A stretch of DNA of 64,000 nt from positions 310,001 to 374,000 of the forward strand of contig NZ_JAJAVE010000003.1 in assembly GCF_020532675.1 (NCBI RefSeq), given 5' to 3'. Source of the DNA: Methylobacillus gramineus. GTDB taxonomy: Bacteria; Pseudomonadota; Gammaproteobacteria; Burkholderiales; Methylophilaceae. The notes under the pieces are model-generated. The model had not been told where the DNA came from and did no database searches. It worked only from the letters and a program-made list of their open reading frames with translations. Below are positions 25,515 through 35,351 of this stretch, one piece after another (the first letter of the stretch is position 1; each line of letters starts with the position of its first letter). The position numbers were made by a program, and so were the translations under genes.

Positions 25515-25533
25515 CTAGCAATTGCCGTGCCAG
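25515..25533 (-). promoter_or_regulatory. Sigma-54 (RpoN) promoter for the predicted small RNA
   Basis: The minus strand reads CTGGCACGGCAATTGCTAG: the -24 GG and -12 GC are separated by exactly 10 bp, and flanking bases match the RpoN consensus TGGCACG-N4-TTGC in full. The expected start is around 25506. No gene starts downstream on this strand before the terminator. Confidence 0.85.
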
Positions 25534-25591
25534 TTTTTTGGGGCTCAATATGAAGAATTTTCAGGGTGGAAGCGATTAAATCGTCATAAAT

Positions 25592-25619
25592 TGGTGCAAT
25601 GCTGCTCTGATTTAGTGCA
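25592..25619. promoter_or_regulatory. Candidate NtrC binding sites
   Basis: About 85-110 bp upstream of the predicted sRNA start. One full TGC-N11-GCA element spans 25603-25619 and a TTGGTGCA half-site lies at 25591-25598. This fits the NtrC consensus (GCACC...GGTGC) and the usual enhancer distance for RpoN promoters. The sites are imperfect. Confidence 0.5.
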
Positions 25620-25645
25620 CGCTGTTGCCCCCTCGCGGATAAAAC

Positions 25646-25671
25646 AAAACAGGCGCCTAGGCGCCTGTTTT
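25646..25671 (-). terminator. Intrinsic terminator of glnK-amtB
   Basis: A perfect 26-bp palindrome whose 13-bp half is AAAACAGGCGCCT, 22 bp after the amtB stop on the minus strand, with a T-run on its 3' side. It separates amtB transcription from the sRNA promoter downstream. Confidence 0.88.
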
Positions 25672-25693
25672 GCATTGTCATACCGCCTAAGGA

Positions 25694-27079
25694 TTAATAG
25701 TGGTAAGCACGTTCACCGTGTTCAGAAGTATCAAGACCTTCGCGCTCAGATTCTTCACTGGCACGCAGACCAATCACCACGTCCACAATCTTGAACAGGA
25801 TGTAGCTGCCAATACCGCCCCAGACAATGGTCACGCCCACAGCCACAGCTTGTGCGTACAGCTGGCTACTCATGGTGACGCCTTCTTCGTAGCCTACGCC
25901 ACCGAAGTCAGCACTCATCAGGATGCCGGTACCGATAGCACCGATCAGGCCTGCCACACCGTGAATGCCAAATACATCCAGGGAGTCATCGTAGCCCAGC
26001 TTGGCCTTGAGGCTGGTCACTGCCCAGAAGGCGACGATGCTAGCCACGAAGCCAAGAATGATGGCGCCAACCGGACCCACAAATCCGCAAGCTGGCGTAA
26101 TGGCAACCAGGCCTGCAACCGCGCCGGACACAGCACCCAGCAAGGAAGGCTTGCCCTTGAACAGCCATTCAGCAAACAACCAGCCTAATACAGCAGCTGC
26201 AGTAGCGGCTTGTGTGTTGATTAGCGCCAGGCCAGCAGTACCGTCAGCAGCCAGTTCACTACCTACGTTGAAGCCGAACCAGCCCACCCACAGTAAAGAT
26301 GCACCGATCATGGTCAGGGTGATGCTGTGTGGAGGCATGGCTTCCTTGCCGTATCCGACACGTTTGCCAATCACAATGGCACCTACCAGGGCAGCAATAC
26401 CAGCGTTCAAGTGAACCACTGTACCACCGGCAAAGTCAGCGGCGCCAAGTTCACCGAGGAAACCACCGCCCCATACCATGTGGGCGATTGGAATATAGAT
26501 GAAGGTGACCCACAGGGCGAGGAAAGCCAGTACCGCCGGGAATTTCATGCGCTCTGCAAAACCACCGACGATCAGTGCGGGCGTAATGGCTGCAAAGGTA
26601 AGCTGGAAGGTCACGAACACATATTCAGGGATAGTGCCGCCATCGAGCAATGTGTCAGGCTTGATCCCTGCCAGCAATGCTTTGCTGAAGCCGCCAATAT
26701 AGGCATTGAGGCTACCACCGTCAGTGAATGCCAGGCTGTAGCCATAGACTATCCAGATGACAGACATCAGCGCAGTGGTAACAAACACTTGGGTGAGTAC
26801 CGACACCATGTTCTTGGTGCGGACCAGGCCGCCGTAGAATAATGCCAGCCCAGGGATAATCATCGCCAGTACCAGCACCGTGGCCACAATCATCCAGGCA
26901 GTATCGCCAGCACTTAATGCCAGTGCAGCGTCGGCCGCAGGTACCACTTCTGCTGCGGCTGCAGGAGCCACTTCGGTGGTGACAGTTTCGTCAACGATAA
27001 CAGTTGTTTCTTCAGCCAGTGCAAAGCCTGAAAAGCCCAGTGCGCTGACCAATGCAATCATGGAGAGAATTTTTTTCAT
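25694..27079 (-). CDS. amtB: Ammonium transporter AmtB
   Basis: A 461-residue Amt-family ammonium channel. The signal peptide (residues 1-22, ending FALAEE) precedes an acidic/alanine linker and about 11 TM helices. Family motifs include LFYGGLVRTKN, GGFAERMKF, VWGGGFLGELGAADFAGG and VHLNAGIAALVGA, and the second pore-lining His lies in DVFGIHGVAG. I chose ATG 27079 (AAGGGG upstream); the longer frame runs into glnK. The C-terminal tail that GlnK contacts is present. It follows glnK by 10 bp in one operon, the standard arrangement for GlnK control of ammonium uptake. Confidence 0.97.
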   Translation of the reverse strand: MKKILSMIALVSALGFSGFALAEETTVIVDETVTTEVAPAAAAEVVPAADAALALSAGDTAWMIVATVLVLAMIIPGLALFYGGLVRTKNMVSVLTQVFVTTALMSVIWIVYGYSLAFTDGGSLNAYIGGFSKALLAGIKPDTLLDGGTIPEYVFVTFQLTFAAITPALIVGGFAERMKFPAVLAFLALWVTFIYIPIAHMVWGGGFLGELGAADFAGGTVVHLNAGIAALVGAIVIGKRVGYGKEAMPPHSITLTMIGASLLWVGWFGFNVGSELAADGTAGLALINTQAATAAAVLGWLFAEWLFKGKPSLLGAVSGAVAGLVAITPACGFVGPVGAIILGFVASIVAFWAVTSLKAKLGYDDSLDVFGIHGVAGLIGAIGTGILMSADFGGVGYEEGVTMSSQLYAQAVAVGVTIVWGGIGSYILFKIVDVVIGLRASEESEREGLDTSEHGERAYHY

Positions 27080-27089
27080 GAGATACCCC

Positions 27090-27506
<417 letters not shown>

Positions 27507-27515
27507 CTAGCCTGT

Positions 27516-28316
27516 TTAGAAAGTCTTTTGTACGAAGACTGTCCAGTTTTCCTTACCGGAGAACACTGGGCCATAAGTAAATGCACTACGGTCAGCATCG
27601 GTATCAGTGTAGTAACCACCAACGACTACGCCGTTATCCCAAGCCTTGCTCAAGCCCAGCTTCCAGTCAGTATAGTCAAAATGGCTAGGGCCGTTACCGA
27701 ATTCCTGACGACCCACGTGAGCGATCGCACTGTAGCCACTGTCACCGAATGGAATTTCAGCTGTCAGATCGACGTAGCTTGCACCACGGCCTTCAAAACC
27801 GAAAGCAGACTTGCTTGGGGACCAGGAGTATTTAGCTGAAACCCACTTGTATGCCAAGCCGCCGTAGATTTCGGTTGTATCTGCGTTATAACTGCCGCTA
27901 ACGGAGTTTCTACGACCAGGGTAAATGTACTGTAATACACCTACATCATACGTAATGCCAGTTTCACCGATTTCAGCAGTGTAACCACCGTACAAGTCCA
28001 ATTCCATGCTGGAGCTATTGTAAGCACGATCACCACCTGCGCCGTCAGCGCCTGTATCGCCCAACCAGCTGATACTGGAAGCCCAAGTACCTAGATAGAA
28101 ACCGCTTGAGTGGGAGTAATCTACACCACCTTGCACAGCTGGGCGGTCACCGGATTGGCTGGTACCACGGAAGATGTAGTTGCTGGTGAGGCCAATGTTA
28201 TAAGTCACGGTATGTGGTGAGGTTGGCTCGGCAGCTGGAGCAGCTTCTTCGGCCATCAGAGCGGCAGGTGCTGCAAAAGTGCCAAGAATGGCAGCAAGTA
28301 GAAGCGAAGTACGCAT
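27516..28316 (-). CDS. TorF-family putative outer-membrane porin
   Basis: A 266-residue outer-membrane beta-barrel protein with a signal peptide (residues 1-22, AALMA-EE). The barrel shows alternating aromatic/polar strands: TYNIGLTSNYIFRGTSQSGD, VQGGVDYSHSSGFYLGTW and the terminal NWTVFVQKTF with C-terminal Phe. This matches the TorF/Gcw_chp conserved family often found directly upstream of glnK-amtB in proteobacteria. The substrate is not established; the location and sigma-54 promoter suggest a role in nitrogen-compound uptake. AAAGGG precedes the ATG. The gene leads the nitrogen operon. Confidence 0.88.
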   Translation of the reverse strand: MRTSLLLAAILGTFAAPAALMAEEAAPAAEPTSPHTVTYNIGLTSNYIFRGTSQSGDRPAVQGGVDYSHSSGFYLGTWASSISWLGDTGADGAGGDRAYNSSSMELDLYGGYTAEIGETGITYDVGVLQYIYPGRRNSVSGSYNADTTEIYGGLAYKWVSAKYSWSPSKSAFGFEGRGASYVDLTAEIPFGDSGYSAIAHVGRQEFGNGPSHFDYTDWKLGLSKAWDNGVVVGGYYTDTDADRSAFTYGPVFSGKENWTVFVQKTF

Positions 28317-28376
28317 GATTTACCCTTTCAAGGATTTTAAAATTAACAACAACGAGAATTCTGCATGGGTTAATAA

Positions 28377-28390
28377 GCAACACCTGTGCC
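28377..28390 (-). promoter_or_regulatory. Sigma-54 (RpoN) promoter for porin-glnK-amtB
   Basis: The minus strand reads TGGCACAGGTGTTGC (28391-28377), with GG and GC separated by 10 bp and full match to TGGCAC-N5-TTGC. The expected start is near 28365, about 50 bp before the porin ATG. AT-rich DNA upstream (28395-28440) could accept IHF; no clear NtrC palindrome is visible. Confidence 0.85.
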
Positions 28391-28568
28391 ATAAAAACAA
28401 CATTTATATAAAACAATGAGTTAGTGATATTTTTGTATGGTTTTCGCTATGAAATCGCGGATATTTACCTGATAAATATCGATAAGTGATTGAGTTAATT
28501 GTTTTTAATGGGATTTTTTCTATGAAAAAACCTGATAAACTTCATTCGTTTTTCTAGGGAAATTAAAA

Positions 28569-28811
28569 ATGGATTCAGTTTTTTTTGATGATTTATCTAA
28601 AAAAATCAAAGAGATGTATTCTTCTGTGCCAGCAGGGGGCGTAGAGCGTAATTTGAATGCACTGTTACAGGGCGCATTCACCAAACTGGAGCTTGTTTCA
28701 CGCGAGGAGTTTGATGTGCAAACTGAAGTGTTGCGCCGCACCCGTGAAAAACTGCAGCAATTGGAAAAACAGGTAGCCGAATTAGAAGGTCGTGTGGGGT
28801 CTAAAGCCTGA
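28569..28811 (+). CDS. ubiK: Ubiquinone biosynthesis accessory factor UbiK (YqiC/BMFP family)
   Basis: An 80-residue mostly helical protein. The N-terminal half (FFDDLSKKIKEMYSSVPAG) and the C-terminal coiled coil (FDVQTEVLRRTREKLQQLE) match the BMFP/YqiC family. UbiK assists the UbiJ-containing complex of late ubiquinone synthesis in proteobacteria. It is divergent from the porin operon and ends 1 bp before the yifB start, a common pairing. Confidence 0.9.
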   Translation: MDSVFFDDLSKKIKEMYSSVPAGGVERNLNALLQGAFTKLELVSREEFDVQTEVLRRTREKLQQLEKQVAELEGRVGSKA

Positions 28812-28812
28812 G

Positions 28813-30303
28813 ATGTCCTTAGCTGTTCTGCATAGCCGCGCGCTGGTAGGAATGGATGCGCCCGAGGTGGTCGTGGAAGTCCATTTAGCCAATGGCCTGC
28901 CTAGTTTTACCATCGTGGGTTTGCCTGAGGCTGAGGTGAGGGAAAGCAAGGACAGGGTTCGCGCTGCCTTGCAGACAGCCCGTTTTGATTTCCCCGCTCG
29001 ACGCATTACCGTCAACCTGGCACCTGCCGACTTGCCCAAGGAAAGTGGCCGCTATGACCTGCCGATTGCCCTGGGCATTCTGGCTGCTTCGGGCCAGATT
29101 CCTGCCAGTCAGCTAGATCATTATGAGGTGGCAGGGGAGCTGGCATTGACGGGCGAGCTAAGAGCCATCCGTGGTGCGTTGGCCATGACGCATAAAGCCA
29201 GCCGCAGTGGCCGCGCATTTATTCTGCCCCATGATAGTGCATCAGAGGCATCGCTAGTGGGTGACGCTGTGGTGTTGCCAGCAAAAAGCCTGTTAGAGGT
29301 TTGTGCCCACCTTGCAGGGCATACATTGCTTGGGCAGCATGAAGTGACGGAGCTGCCGGGCGCAGCAGATTACCCGGATTTCGATGAAGTTAAAGGCCAG
29401 TTGCAAGCCAAGCGAGCGCTGGAGATTGCAGCGGCAGGTGGGCATAGCCTATTGATGTCAGGCCCGCCTGGCACGGGTAAGTCCATGCTGGCCGTACGCT
29501 TCCCCGGCATCTTGCCTGCGATGACAGAGGAGGAGGCGCTGGAATCCGCGGCCATTCAATCGCTCAATGGGGCATTCCGGCATGAGGCCTGGCGTAAGCG
29601 GCCTTACCGTGCGCCTCATCACACGGCTTCTGGCGTTGCCTTGGTAGGTGGTGGCGGTATTCCTCGGCCGGGCGAAATCTCCCTGGCCCATCATGGTGTA
29701 TTGTTTCTGGATGAGTTGCCTGAATTTGATCGCAGGGTGCTGGAGGTGCTGAGAGAGCCGATGGAATCTGGGCATATCACCATTTCTCGAGCAGCGCGCC
29801 AGGCGGATTTCCCAGCAAGATTCCAGCTGATTGCCGCAATGAATCCCTGCCCATGTGGATATTTAGGTCATTTCAACGGCAAATGTCGATGCACGCCGGA
29901 TCAGGTGGCGCGCTATAAAGCCAAAATATCCGGCCCGTTGCTGGACCGGATAGATATGCATATAGAAGTGCCCGCCTTGTCTGAGGATGAGCTGGTCAGT
30001 GCGGCAAGTGGTGAGCGCAGTGCGGTGATCCGGCAACGGGTGGAAGCCGCAAGAACGATGCAGCTCAAGCGTCAGGGGAAAGCCAATTTTCTGCTGGGCA
30101 GCAAGGAAGTTGATGCACTGTGCCAACCAGATGTGGCTGGCCAGGCTTTACTCAGGCAGGCAATTCAGCGATTAAATCTGTCAGCACGGGCATATCAGCG
30201 CATTCTTAAAGTAGCACGCTCTATTGCTGACCTGGCTGGCGTAGAGCAGATTGCACCCATGCATATCGCTGAAGCCGTGCAATATCGCCGGTTCGAGGGT
30301 TGA
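28813..30303 (+). CDS. comM: YifB/ComM-family Mg-chelatase-like AAA+ ATPase
   Basis: A 496-residue AAA+ protein. The N-terminal Lon-protease-like domain (AVLHSRALVGMDAPEVVVEV, GLPSFTIVGLPEAEVRESK) precedes the Mg-chelatase core, with Walker A SGPPGTGKSML, Walker B GVLFLDELPEF and FQLIAAMNPCPCG followed by a Cys cluster (CPCGYLGHFNGKCRC). ComM is a hexameric helicase promoting branch migration during natural transformation in Vibrio and relatives. Start ATG 28813 lies just after the ubiK stop. Together with the nearby type IV pilus genes it may indicate competence, but pilQ/pilT and comEA are outside the window. Confidence 0.95.
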   Translation: MSLAVLHSRALVGMDAPEVVVEVHLANGLPSFTIVGLPEAEVRESKDRVRAALQTARFDFPARRITVNLAPADLPKESGRYDLPIALGILAASGQIPASQLDHYEVAGELALTGELRAIRGALAMTHKASRSGRAFILPHDSASEASLVGDAVVLPAKSLLEVCAHLAGHTLLGQHEVTELPGAADYPDFDEVKGQLQAKRALEIAAAGGHSLLMSGPPGTGKSMLAVRFPGILPAMTEEEALESAAIQSLNGAFRHEAWRKRPYRAPHHTASGVALVGGGGIPRPGEISLAHHGVLFLDELPEFDRRVLEVLREPMESGHITISRAARQADFPARFQLIAAMNPCPCGYLGHFNGKCRCTPDQVARYKAKISGPLLDRIDMHIEVPALSEDELVSAASGERSAVIRQRVEAARTMQLKRQGKANFLLGSKEVDALCQPDVAGQALLRQAIQRLNLSARAYQRILKVARSIADLAGVEQIAPMHIAEAVQYRRFEG

Positions 30304-30304
30304 T

Positions 30305-31345
30305 ATGCCGCATGGATTGAACAATTGGCGCGAGGAAAAACGCGCGGTATATCTCTATCATGTGATTGCCGCAATTGAGAAGAGTCACGTCATACGCACC
30401 ATGTTTGTCGGGCTTGCACATGAAGCGGCAAAACAGGCCGCAATCTGGGAACACGCGCTTGTTCAGGCTGGGCATTCAGTGCCGGTCTATACACCCGATT
30501 TGCGCACACGCTTGTTGGGTTTTCTATTGCGTAGATTGGGAGTGCTGCATGTCCGGCATATGCTCGCTGCCAGCAAGATACGTGGGCTTTCTGTGTATTC
30601 TAGCAAACGCACAGTGGCGGACCATGCCATCCCTACCAGTCTGGAAGACGTAGGCGCGCGGCATCACACACTGGGAAATAGTGGGGGATTGCGTGCGGCG
30701 GTATTTGGGGTGAATGATGGGCTCGTGTCCATTGCTTGTCTTGTATTGGGAGTGGCTGGTGCCGCCACCAGTGCGCAGGTGATTCTGCTCACCGGGATTG
30801 CCGGTTTATTGGCCGGGGCTTTTTCCATGGCGGCGGGTGAATATATTTCCATGCGCTCGCAACGCGAGATGTTTGAATATCAGATTGGTCTGGAGCGAGA
30901 AGAGCTAGAGCATTATCCCGAGCAGGAGGCCGCAGAACTGGCGCTGATCTATCAGGCGCGAGGTTTGAATCCAGAGGAAGCGCAGGCACTGGCGCAACGC
31001 ATGATTGCCGACCCTGAGTTGGGGCTGGATACCCTGACGCGTGAAGAGCTGGGTCTGAATCCTGATGAATTGGGTTCGCCCTGGCTGGCGGCGATCTCCT
31101 CTTTGATGGCATTTCTGCTGGGCGGTGTGATTCCCTTGTTGCCCTGGTTGATGGCGATGCAGCGCTATACGCTTGAAACAGCGATTGCCTTGACCGCCAC
31201 GGCTTTGTTGGTGGTTGGCGCCATGCTGGCGCTGTTCAGTGGACGCAGCATGCTTTACGGAGGTGTGCGTATGTTATTGATTGGCGCCACGGCAGGTTGG
31301 CTGACCTATTGGATAGGCAGTTTGCTTGGTGCCACTCTGACTTAG
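30305..31345 (+). CDS. Ferritin-like/VIT1-CCC1 fusion, MbfA-type membrane protein
   Basis: A 346-residue fusion. Residues about 5-95 form a helical ferritin/rubrerythrin-like region (EEKRAVYLYHVIAAIEKSHV, then HEAAKQAAIWEH) with candidate Glu/His metal ligands. Residues 125-346 are a VIT1/CCC1 iron/manganese transporter, beginning HHTLGNSGGLRAAVFGVNDG and AGAFSMAAGEYISMRSQREM, with five TM helices. This resembles membrane-bound ferritin A (MbfA), an iron exporter in alphaproteobacteria. ATG 30305 follows the comM stop by 1 bp with GAGGGTT upstream. The ferritin part is shorter and less canonical than in MbfA, so di-iron chemistry is uncertain. Confidence 0.82.
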   Translation: MPHGLNNWREEKRAVYLYHVIAAIEKSHVIRTMFVGLAHEAAKQAAIWEHALVQAGHSVPVYTPDLRTRLLGFLLRRLGVLHVRHMLAASKIRGLSVYSSKRTVADHAIPTSLEDVGARHHTLGNSGGLRAAVFGVNDGLVSIACLVLGVAGAATSAQVILLTGIAGLLAGAFSMAAGEYISMRSQREMFEYQIGLEREELEHYPEQEAAELALIYQARGLNPEEAQALAQRMIADPELGLDTLTREELGLNPDELGSPWLAAISSLMAFLLGGVIPLLPWLMAMQRYTLETAIALTATALLVVGAMLALFSGRSMLYGGVRMLLIGATAGWLTYWIGSLLGATLT

Positions 31346-31446
31346 CAAACACGGTGCAGCATTGACCCAAAGTGGAATGTGTATATTTATGACAGAAATA
31401 CAGAGGTTTAGTGGGCTGATGAGTGCCCTCACCGCCAGAGGTGTTT

Positions 31447-31452
31447 TATAAT
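31447..31452 (+). promoter_or_regulatory. Candidate -10 element for metH
   Basis: A perfect TATAAT lies 59 bp before the metH start in the 165-bp gap after the VIT gene. The -35 region (near 31424) is a poor match. No cobalamin or SAH riboswitch could be recognised in this leader. Confidence 0.4.
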
Positions 31453-31510
31453 CACGTCCTGACATTTTCGGTATGGTCGTTAATCCGGCCGCCAGTTTTT
31501 AAGGTTCTGC

Positions 31511-34500
31511 ATGACACAAGACGTGATTTCCCCAACTGAAACGCTATTGCGTGACATATTGTCGCGCCGCATCATGATTCTGGACGGTGCGATGGGGACC
31601 ATGATCCAGCAATACAAGCTGACGGAAGAGGATTACCGTGGCGGTCCCAATGGTCGTTTTGCCGATTTTGCAGCGCCTGCCGGCGAGCGTGAGTTGTTCG
31701 TCAAGGGTAATAACGAGTTGCTCACCATGACGCAGCCGCAGATTATTCAGGAAATTCACGAGAAATATCTGGCGGCCGGTGCCGACATCATAGAAACCAA
31801 TACCTTTGGTGCGACCAGCGTGGCCCAGGATGACTATTTCATGTCCGAGCTGGCCTATGAGATGAATGTGGAAGCAGCCAAGCTTGCGCGGGCTGCCTGT
31901 GATAAATATTCCACTCCGGACAAGCCTCGCTTTGTGGCGGGTGCACTGGGCCCTACGCCCAAGACTGCCTCCATTTCCCCGGATGTCAACGATCCTGCAG
32001 CACGTAACGTCACCTTTGACCAGCTAGTGGCATCGTATCTAGAGCAGACGCGTGGCTTGGTGGCGGGGGGTGCTGATATTCTCATGGTGGAGACTATCTT
32101 TGATACGCTCAATTGCAAGGCGGCGCTGTTTGCCATAGAAACTTATTTTGAGGAAGCTGGCAAACGCTGGCCCATCATGATTTCCGGTACGGTGACCGAT
32201 GCCTCTGGCCGTATTCTTTCAGGGCAGACCGTCCCCGCCTTCTGGAACTCTGTACGCCATGCCCGCCCACTGACTATCGGACTCAACTGTGCGCTGGGTG
32301 CTGCACTGATGCGGCCTTATGCCGAGGAGTTGAGCAAGATTGCCGACACCTTTGTCTGCATCTATCCCAACGCCGGGCTGCCTAACCCCATGTCGGATAC
32401 CGGGTTTGATGAAGAACCGGCAGATACTTCAGCGCTACTCAAGGAGTTTGCCGAGAGTGGCTTTGTGAATATCGCCGGGGGGTGCTGTGGTACCACGCCT
32501 CCTCATATCCAGGCGATTGAGGAAACCATCAGGAATATCCCGCCGCGCCGCTTGCCGAAAATTCCAGTTGCCACTCGGCTGGCCGGGTTGGAGCCATTCA
32601 CCATTGATGAGGATTCGCTCTATGTGAATGTGGGTGAACGCACCAATGTGACAGGTTCCAAAGCCTTTGCTCGCATGATTCTCAACGAGCAGTATGAAGA
32701 AGCCTTGGTGGTAGCACGCCAGCAAGTGGAAAATGGTGCTCAGGTCATCGATATCAATATGGATGAAGGCATGCTGGATGCGATTCATGCCATGACGCAT
32801 TTCCTCAATCTGGTGGCTTCGGAACCGGATATCGCGCGTGTCCCCATCATGATCGATTCATCCAAGTGGTCTGTGATTGAAGCGGGTCTCAAGTGCGTGC
32901 AGGGTAAATCCATCGTCAATTCAATCTCCATGAAGGAGGGCGAAGAGGAATTCCTGCGGCAGGCCAGGCTTTGTCGTCGTTATGGTGCGGCCGTCATTGT
33001 CATGGCGTTTGATGAGGTTGGCCAGGCAGATACCTTTGCGCGCAAGACGGAGATTTGCAAGCGGGCGTATGACTTGCTGGTGGAAAAGGTGGGCTTCCCA
33101 CCTGAAGACATTATTTTTGACCCGAATATTTTTGCCGTTGCCACCGGTATTGAAGAACACAACAATTATGCAGTGGACTTTATCAATGCCACGCGCTGGA
33201 TCAAGGAAAACCTGCCATATGCCCGTATTTCAGGCGGGGTATCCAATGTCAGCTTCAGCTTTCGTGGCAATGAAGCCGCCCGCGAGGCCATTCATACGGT
33301 CTTTCTTTACCATGCGATCAAAGCCGGTATGACCATGGGCATCGTCAACGCCGGCATGATAGGCGTATATGACGATCTGGCCCCTGAGCTGCGTGAGCGG
33401 GTGGAAGATGTGGTGCTCAATCGCCGTGAAGATGCAACCGAGCGCATGATTGAAATTGCTGCCAATCTGGTTGCTGGGGGCAAGAAGCAGGAAGCGACGC
33501 TGGATTGGCGTGGCACCGAGGACAGCCCGGTTACTGTGGAAAAACGCCTGGCACATGCCATGGTGCACGGCATTACCGAGTTTATCGTTGAAGATACCGA
33601 AGAAGCCCGGCAGAAAGTCATGAATAACGGCGGTCGTCCCATACACGTGATTGAGGGGGCCTTGATGGATGGCATGAACGTGGTCGGTGACTTGTTTGGC
33701 CAGGGCAAGATGTTCCTGCCTCAGGTCGTGAAGTCGGCGCGCGTCATGAAACAGGCAGTGGCTCACCTGGTACCGTTTATCGAGGAAGAAAAGCAGGCAG
33801 AGGAAGCACGTACCGGTATCGTCTCCAAGCCCAAGGGAAAAATGGTGATTGCTACCGTCAAGGGTGACGTCCACGATATTGGCAAGAATATTGTCTCCGT
33901 GGTGCTGCAGTGCAACAATTTTGAAGTGGTCAACATGGGTGTGATGGTGCCCTGTGCCGAAATTCTCGAGCAGGCCAAGGCAACCGGGGCAGATATCATT
34001 GGCCTGTCCGGATTGATTACCCCCTCACTGGAAGAAATGGCCTACGTCGCCCGCGAGATGCAGCGTGATCCCTACTTCCATGGCCTGAAAATGCCACTGC
34101 TGATCGGTGGGGCTACCACTTCACGTGCCCATACTGCAGTCAAGATTGCGCCGCATTATGATGGCCCGGTGATCTACGTGCCGGATGCTTCACGCTCGGT
34201 GTCTGTGATGCAATCCTTGCTGACGCCTGAGCAACGCGATACTTATATTGCGGATATTGAGCTGGATTATGAGCGCGTACGCACCCAGCATGCGAACAAA
34301 AAGGGTGTGCCCATGCTGACCATTGCGGATGCACGAGCCAACAAGGCCAAACTGGAGTTCATAGGCGAGTATGCGCCGATTAAACCCAAGTTTATTGGCA
34401 GGCGCGTGTTCAAGAATATCGATCTGGCGACAATAGCCCAATATATTGACTGGGGCCCCTTCTTCCAGACTTGGGATCTTGCAGGGCCGTATCCTGCGAT

Positions 34501-35299
34501 CCTGAAAGATGAGGTTGTCGGTGAGGCTGCCACCAAGCTGTTTGCCGAGGGGCAAGCCATGCTGAAAAAAATCATTGATGGCCGATGGTTGACGGCCAGC
34601 GGGGTGGTCGCCTTGTTACCAGCCAATACTGTCCATGAGGATGACATCGAGATCTATACCGATGACAGTCGTAGCGAGATCGCCTTTACTTATTATGGCA
34701 TGCGTCAGCAGACGCAAAAGCCCATGGTGAACGGCGAGCAAAGGCCCAATCAGTGTCTGGCAGATTTTGTTGCGCCCAAAGCCTCAGGGGTGGCGGACTA
34801 TATCGGCATGTTTGCCGTCACTGGCGGACTGGGCATAGAAAAATACGAAAAACGGTTTGAAGATGCGCATGATGATTACAGCAGCATCATGCTGAAATCG
34901 CTGGCAGACCGCCTGGCTGAGGCATTTGCCGAATATCTGCATGAGCGTGTGCGCAAGGATTTATGGGGCTTTGCCAGCGATGAAGCCTTGAGCAATGAAG
35001 AGCTGATCAAGGAAAAATACCGTGGCATTCGCCCTGCACCTGGGTATCCCGCCTGTCCCGATCACACGGTGAAGCCAGACATGTTCAATGTCATGAAGTG
35101 TGAAGAGATTGAAATGATATTGACCGATTCGTTTGCCATGATGCCGGGTGCTGCTGTGTCCGGGTTCTACTTTGCCCATCCAGAAGCCAAATATTTCAGT
35201 GTGGACAAGATAGGTGAGGATCAGTTGCTCGATATGGCGGGTCGTCGGGGATTACCAAAAGAATATCTTGAACGCTGGCTGGCACCGAACCTGTCCTAG
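31511..35299 (+). CDS. metH: Cobalamin-dependent methionine synthase MetH
   Basis: Transfers a methyl group from 5-methyl-THF via cobalamin to homocysteine. The 1262 residues are full length, with all four modules: homocysteine-binding barrel ([11 protein letters not shown], Zn cysteines in [10 protein letters not shown]), pterin-binding barrel ([14 protein letters not shown]), cobalamin-binding domain ([12 protein letters not shown], the B12 His near residue 788; GLSGLITPS), and the C-terminal AdoMet reactivation domain (PGYPACPDH). AAGG precedes the ATG. It implies the cell makes or imports B12. It is followed by mpl in the same direction after 52 bp. Confidence 0.98.
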   Translation: MTQDVISPTETLLRDILSRRIMILDGAMGTMIQQYKLTEEDYRGGPNGRFADFAAPAGERELFVKGNNELLTMTQPQIIQEIHEKYLAAGADIIETNTFGATSVAQDDYFMSELAYEMNVEAAKLARAACDKYSTPDKPRFVAGALGPTPKTASISPDVNDPAARNVTFDQLVASYLEQTRGLVAGGADILMVETIFDTLNCKAALFAIETYFEEAGKRWPIMISGTVTDASGRILSGQTVPAFWNSVRHARPLTIGLNCALGAALMRPYAEELSKIADTFVCIYPNAGLPNPMSDTGFDEEPADTSALLKEFAESGFVNIAGGCCGTTPPHIQAIEETIRNIPPRRLPKIPVATRLAGLEPFTIDEDSLYVNVGERTNVTGSKAFARMILNEQYEEALVVARQQVENGAQVIDINMDEGMLDAIHAMTHFLNLVASEPDIARVPIMIDSSKWSVIEAGLKCVQGKSIVNSISMKEGEEEFLRQARLCRRYGAAVIVMAFDEVGQADTFARKTEICKRAYDLLVEKVGFPPEDIIFDPNIFAVATGIEEHNNYAVDFINATRWIKENLPYARISGGVSNVSFSFRGNEAAREAIHTVFLYHAIKAGMTMGIVNAGMIGVYDDLAPELRERVEDVVLNRREDATERMIEIAANLVAGGKKQEATLDWRGTEDSPVTVEKRLAHAMVHGITEFIVEDTEEARQKVMNNGGRPIHVIEGALMDGMNVVGDLFGQGKMFLPQVVKSARVMKQAVAHLVPFIEEEKQAEEARTGIVSKPKGKMVIATVKGDVHDIGKNIVSVVLQCNNFEVVNMGVMVPCAEILEQAKATGADIIGLSGLITPSLEEMAYVAREMQRDPYFHGLKMPLLIGGATTSRAHTAVKIAPHYDGPVIYVPDASRSVSVMQSLLTPEQRDTYIADIELDYERVRTQHANKKGVPMLTIADARANKAKLEFIGEYAPIKPKFIGRRVFKNIDLATIAQYIDWGPFFQTWDLAGPYPAILKDEVVGEAATKLFAEGQAMLKKIIDGRWLTASGVVALLPANTVHEDDIEIYTDDSRSEIAFTYYGMRQQTQKPMVNGEQRPNQCLADFVAPKASGVADYIGMFAVTGGLGIEKYEKRFEDAHDDYSSIMLKSLADRLAEAFAEYLHERVRKDLWGFASDEALSNEELIKEKYRGIRPAPGYPACPDHTVKPDMFNVMKCEEIEMILTDSFAMMPGAAVSGFYFAHPEAKYFSVDKIGEDQLLDMAGRRGLPKEYLERWLAPNLS

Positions 35300-35351
35300 C
35301 CAGTCAGACTGACTTTGCTACAATGAACCTAACCAAATAATCACTATAGAT

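Noticed and set aside
31346-31510. Possible cobalamin or SAH riboswitch upstream of metH
   Set aside because: No B12-box-like or SAH-riboswitch core could be recognised in the 165 bp; a simple promoter suffices.
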